DNA of 64,000 nucleotides, taken from NCBI RefSeq assembly GCF_900116515.1, contig NZ_FPBA01000009.1, positions 62,001-126,000 on the forward strand, read 5' to 3'. Below are positions 61,483 to 64,000 of the stretch, in pieces. Origin of the DNA: Geodermatophilus amargosae (lineage in GTDB: Bacteria > Actinomycetota > Actinomycetes > Mycobacteriales > Geodermatophilaceae). Numbering within the stretch: the first letter of the stretch is position 1; every line of letters starts with the position of its first letter. The notes under the pieces were generated by a model. The model did not search any database, was not told the origin of the DNA, and worked only from the letters and a program-made list of their open reading frames with translations. Position numbers and translations under genes: made by a program.

Positions 61483-64000
61483 TCATGGGACGGCGACCGG
61501 CACCGGCCCCTCGAGCGACGCGGGGTCGAAGCCGTCGACGACCGCGGCGAGCCCGTCGGCGGGCACCGGGCGGCCGATGAGCCAGCCCTGGAGGAACGAA
61601 CAGCCCAGCGCAGTGAGGACGGCCATCTGCTCCGGCGTCTCCACGCCCTCGGCGACGACGTCCATGCCGAGCGTGCGGCCCAGGTCGATGACGCTGCCGA
61701 CCAGCGCCGCATCCCTGGCGTCGGTGTCGATGCCGGAGACGAAGCCGCGGTCCAGCTTCAGCACCTGCACGGGCAGCCGGGCGAGGTAGGCCAGCGACGA
61801 GTAGCCCTTGCCGAAGTCGTCGAGGGAGACGATGCAGCCCAGGGCGGAGAGCTCGGCCAGCTCGGCCAGCAGCCGCTCGTCGTCGTCCATGAGGACGCTC
61901 TCGGTCACCTCGATCATGAGCAGCCGGGGCGGCAGGCCGGAGCGCTCGAGCGCGCGGGTGACGTCCTCGACCAGGCAGCGGGCCTGCAGGTGGCGCACCG
62001 AGATGTTGACGCCGAGCTTGAGGTCCCGGCCGCCGGCCACGAGCCGGGCGTGCTCGGCGGTCGCCGTCTCGAGCACCCACCGCTGCAGCGGCACGATCAG
62101 CCCGTCGTCCTCGGCGAGACCGATGAACTCCTCCGGCGACACCGGCCCGTGGACCGGGTGGTCCCAGCGCACGAGGGCCTCGACGCCGAGGATGCGGCGC
62201 TCGGCCGTGCCGGCCACCGGCTGGTGCACCAGCCGCAGCTGGCCGCGGGCGATGGCACCGGGCAGGTCGCGGGCCAGCCGGCTGCGCCGGGCGGACTCCT
62301 CGACGAGGGCCTCCCCCGACGCCCGCACGCCGTTCTTGCCCTGGGCCTTGACCGTGCGCAGCGCCAGGTCGGCCTCGCGGACGGTGGCCGACGCGTCGGC
62401 CCCGGCCACCACCTCGGCGACGCCGACGCTGGCCGACGTGCGCAGGACGGGACCGGCGCCCTCGGGGTCGCCGGGGGCGGCGTACCGGTGCGTGCGGTCC
62501 AGCCGCGCGACCAGCCGCTCGGCCAGCGCCAGCGCCTCGTCGGGCCCGGCGTCCACGACGAGGGCGAACTCGTCCCCGCCGAGGCGGGCGACCAGGTCGC
62601 CGGAGCGGGCCTTGGCGCGCAGCGAGTCGGCCACCTCGCACAGCAGCCGGTCCCCCGCGTCGTGGCCGGCGACGTCGTTGACCGCCTTGAAGCCGTCGAG
62701 GTCGACGAGCAGCACGCAGGATCGGCGGCCCCGGGCGGCCCCGGCCAGGGCGTCGTCGAGCGCGGTCATGAAGCGCGCGCGGTTGGGCAGGCCGGTGAGC
62801 GAGTCGGTGTAGGCCAGCCGCTCGAGCTCGCGGTGGCCGGCCCGGCGCTCGGTGACGTCGCGCAGGTGCAGCACCAGCCCGTCACCCGCGCGGCGGCCGG
62901 CGGCCGGAGCGGCACCGGAGACCTCGACGTCGCGCCACGTGCCGTCGGTGGTGCCCAGCCGGCCGGTGGCGGGCAGGCCGTCGGGCGTGCCGTCCCGGAG
63001 GGCGGCGGAGACGCGGTCGAGCAGATCGCGGTCCTCGGGGTGCAGCAGGTCGACCAGGACGCAGCCGAGCAGCTCCTCCTGCGCGCGGCCCAGCCGGTCG
63101 GCCACGGGACCGGACGCGGAGGTGACCCGGCCGGCGGCGTCAAGGACCAGCGTGACCGCGTCCCCGCTGTGCACCAGCGCCCGGAACCAGCCCTCGGTCC
63201 GCTCCAGGCGGCGGGTGAGCGCGGCCGCGTCCACGGCCCAGTACAACGTCCGCGCCGAGGTGAGCACGACCAGGACGGCGGCCGCGACGGCCTCGCCCGC
63301 GGACAGCGGCCGGCCTGTGACCGCCCCGCCGGTGACCGCCAGCAGGGCCACGGTGGCCGCGCCGTGGGCGAGGACGCCGCCGCGCAGGGGCAGGGCGCGG
63401 CGGTCCGGCTCCTCGTGGGCGCCGACGTCGGCCAGGGCGCCGCGCAGGCCGGCGCCGAGCATGGCCAGCCACGCGAGCACGGTGACCACGCCCCAGACCG
63501 GGGACGCCGCACCGGAGGGCGCGGTGCCGGAGGACGCACGACCGAGCGCACCGGCGAGGGCGACGAGCGCCATCGCGACGAAGCACGCGAGCACCCAGCC
63601 CGCGGCGCGGCGCCGGCCCTCGGGGACGGCGGTCAGGGTGACCAGGCCGATGCCGCAGAGCACCGCGCCGACCAGCGGGTAGCCGGCCGAGATGAGGCCC
63701 TGCTGCGGGCCGGGCGTCCGGGCGACGAGGTCGCCGATCGAGACGCAGAGGAACAGGGTGACGGCGACGGTGACCACCACGCCGTCGAGCAGCACCCGGG
63801 TGCCGACCCGCCGGGAGGTCCGCGGCGGGAGGAGCAGCACCGCCGCGGAGACGGCCACGGGGACCGCGAGCAGCACGGGGAGGTCCTCGACGCCCCCGGA
63901 GGACAGGTCGCGGCCGGGCCGGGTGAGGGCCAGTGCCTGGCCGAGGGCCAGCAGCGCGCCGGCGCCGGCCAGCGCCCGCCACGGGCGGCCGGCGCGCGCG
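61483..64000 (-). CDS. GGDEF-EAL cyclic-di-GMP protein with membrane and PAS domains (5' end outside window)
   Basis: At least 838 residues; the frame is still open at base 64000, so the start lies beyond the edge (a GTG at 63876 is internal to a hydrophobic stretch). Several membrane segments are followed by a PAS domain (FRALVHSGDAVTLVLDAAGRV). A GGDEF domain with intact RLGGDEFALVV comes next, then an EAL domain with GVEALVRWDHP, NISVRHLQ, DDFGKGYSSLAYL and KLDRGFVSGI. Both catalytic sites look complete, so it could make and degrade c-di-GMP. It ends 13 bases from the ilvB operator on the same strand. Confidence 0.9.
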   Translation of the reverse strand, partial: ARAGRPWRALAGAGALLALGQALALTRPGRDLSSGGVEDLPVLLAVPVAVSAAVLLLPPRTSRRVGTRVLLDGVVVTVAVTLFLCVSIGDLVARTPGPQQGLISAGYPLVGAVLCGIGLVTLTAVPEGRRRAAGWVLACFVAMALVALAGALGRASSGTAPSGAASPVWGVVTVLAWLAMLGAGLRGALADVGAHEEPDRRALPLRGGVLAHGAATVALLAVTGGAVTGRPLSAGEAVAAAVLVVLTSARTLYWAVDAAALTRRLERTEGWFRALVHSGDAVTLVLDAAGRVTSASGPVADRLGRAQEELLGCVLVDLLHPEDRDLLDRVSAALRDGTPDGLPATGRLGTTDGTWRDVEVSGAAPAAGRRAGDGLVLHLRDVTERRAGHRELERLAYTDSLTGLPNRARFMTALDDALAGAARGRRSCVLLVDLDGFKAVNDVAGHDAGDRLLCEVADSLRAKARSGDLVARLGGDEFALVVDAGPDEALALAERLVARLDRTHRYAAPGDPEGAGPVLRTSASVGVAEVVAGADASATVREADLALRTVKAQGKNGVRASGEALVEESARRSRLARDLPGAIARGQLRLVHQPVAGTAERRILGVEALVRWDHPVHGPVSPEEFIGLAEDDGLIVPLQRWVLETATAEHARLVAGGRDLKLGVNISVRHLQARCLVEDVTRALERSGLPPRLLMIEVTESVLMDDDERLLAELAELSALGCIVSLDDFGKGYSSLAYLARLPVQVLKLDRGFVSGIDTDARDAALVGSVIDLGRTLGMDVVAEGVETPEQMAVLTALGCSFLQGWLIGRPVPADGLAAVVDGFDPASLEGPVPVAVP

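Overview
The window is high-GC (roughly three quarters G+C) actinobacterial chromosome. Gene order runs smc, ftsY, amt, mutM, rnc, sepIVA, coaD, rsmD, recG, rpmB, thiL, ddl, gpsA, cofC, ppk, mutT1, leuDC, gltX, cimA, leuB, serA, ilvCNB. It follows the backbone I know from Mycobacterium and its relatives. Base composition, frequent GTG starts and 4-base GTGA/ATGA gene overlaps suggest a Geodermatophilaceae-like organism (Blastococcus, Geodermatophilus or Modestobacter). That placement is inference, because no 16S gene is present.

Region by region. 1-3126: the start of amt (leaving the window on the left) and a divergent cbiMNQO energy-coupling-factor importer for Ni or Co, preceded by a Nur-like operator. 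3143-10601: ftsY and smc on the minus strand, with a PhoD-like phosphatase and an endonuclease/exonuclease/phosphatase gene on the plus strand between them. 10662-19351: a minus-strand housekeeping run (small coiled-coil protein, acylphosphatase, mutM, rnc, rpmF, DUF177, sepIVA, coaD, rsmD, recG, FakA-like kinase). 19550-30336: rpmB, a cytidylate-kinase-like gene, GNAT, thiL, a stand-alone Lrp/AsnC sensor domain, DUF3515, a lipoprotein, ddl, a phosphatidylcholine-synthase-like gene, a metallophosphoesterase, a cystathionine gamma-lyase, gpsA and plsC. 30448-34167: cofC (F420), ppk and mutT1 on the plus strand. 34187-37791: leuD-leuC, the divergent IclR regulator and a frameshifted LuxR gene. 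37915-43737: a molybdopterin oxidoreductase and a galT-galK-symporter operon. 43824-47839: two tRNA-Glu genes, tRNA-Gln, a CPBP protease, gltX and a fumarylacetoacetase-family gene. 48082-51230: VOC, monooxygenase, a two-component system and a membrane protein. 51364-61470: cimA, leuB, serA, two Q/G/Y-repeat membrane proteins, ilvC, ilvN and ilvB. 61483-64000: a GGDEF-EAL protein leaving the window on the right.

The main theme is branched-chain amino-acid synthesis and its control. cimA and ilvB are each preceded by the same leader layout: a promoter, a probably leaderless 11-12-residue peptide ending in branched-chain codons, a GC hairpin starting at the peptide stop codon, and an intrinsic terminator. 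A shared partial palindrome (TCYCAT-N2-TGTGGGA) lies in the leuC/IclR divergent promoter and just upstream of the ilvB promoter, which suggests one IclR regulon. Other signals are a repeated intergenic hairpin element with a compensatory base change (after 48460 and 51228, with a third hairpin on the minus strand at 51356), a 24-bp inverted repeat between the convergent EEP gene and smc, and a tandem tRNA-Glu duplication in which each copy has its own terminator. No phage, transposase, CRISPR array or large foreign island is visible.
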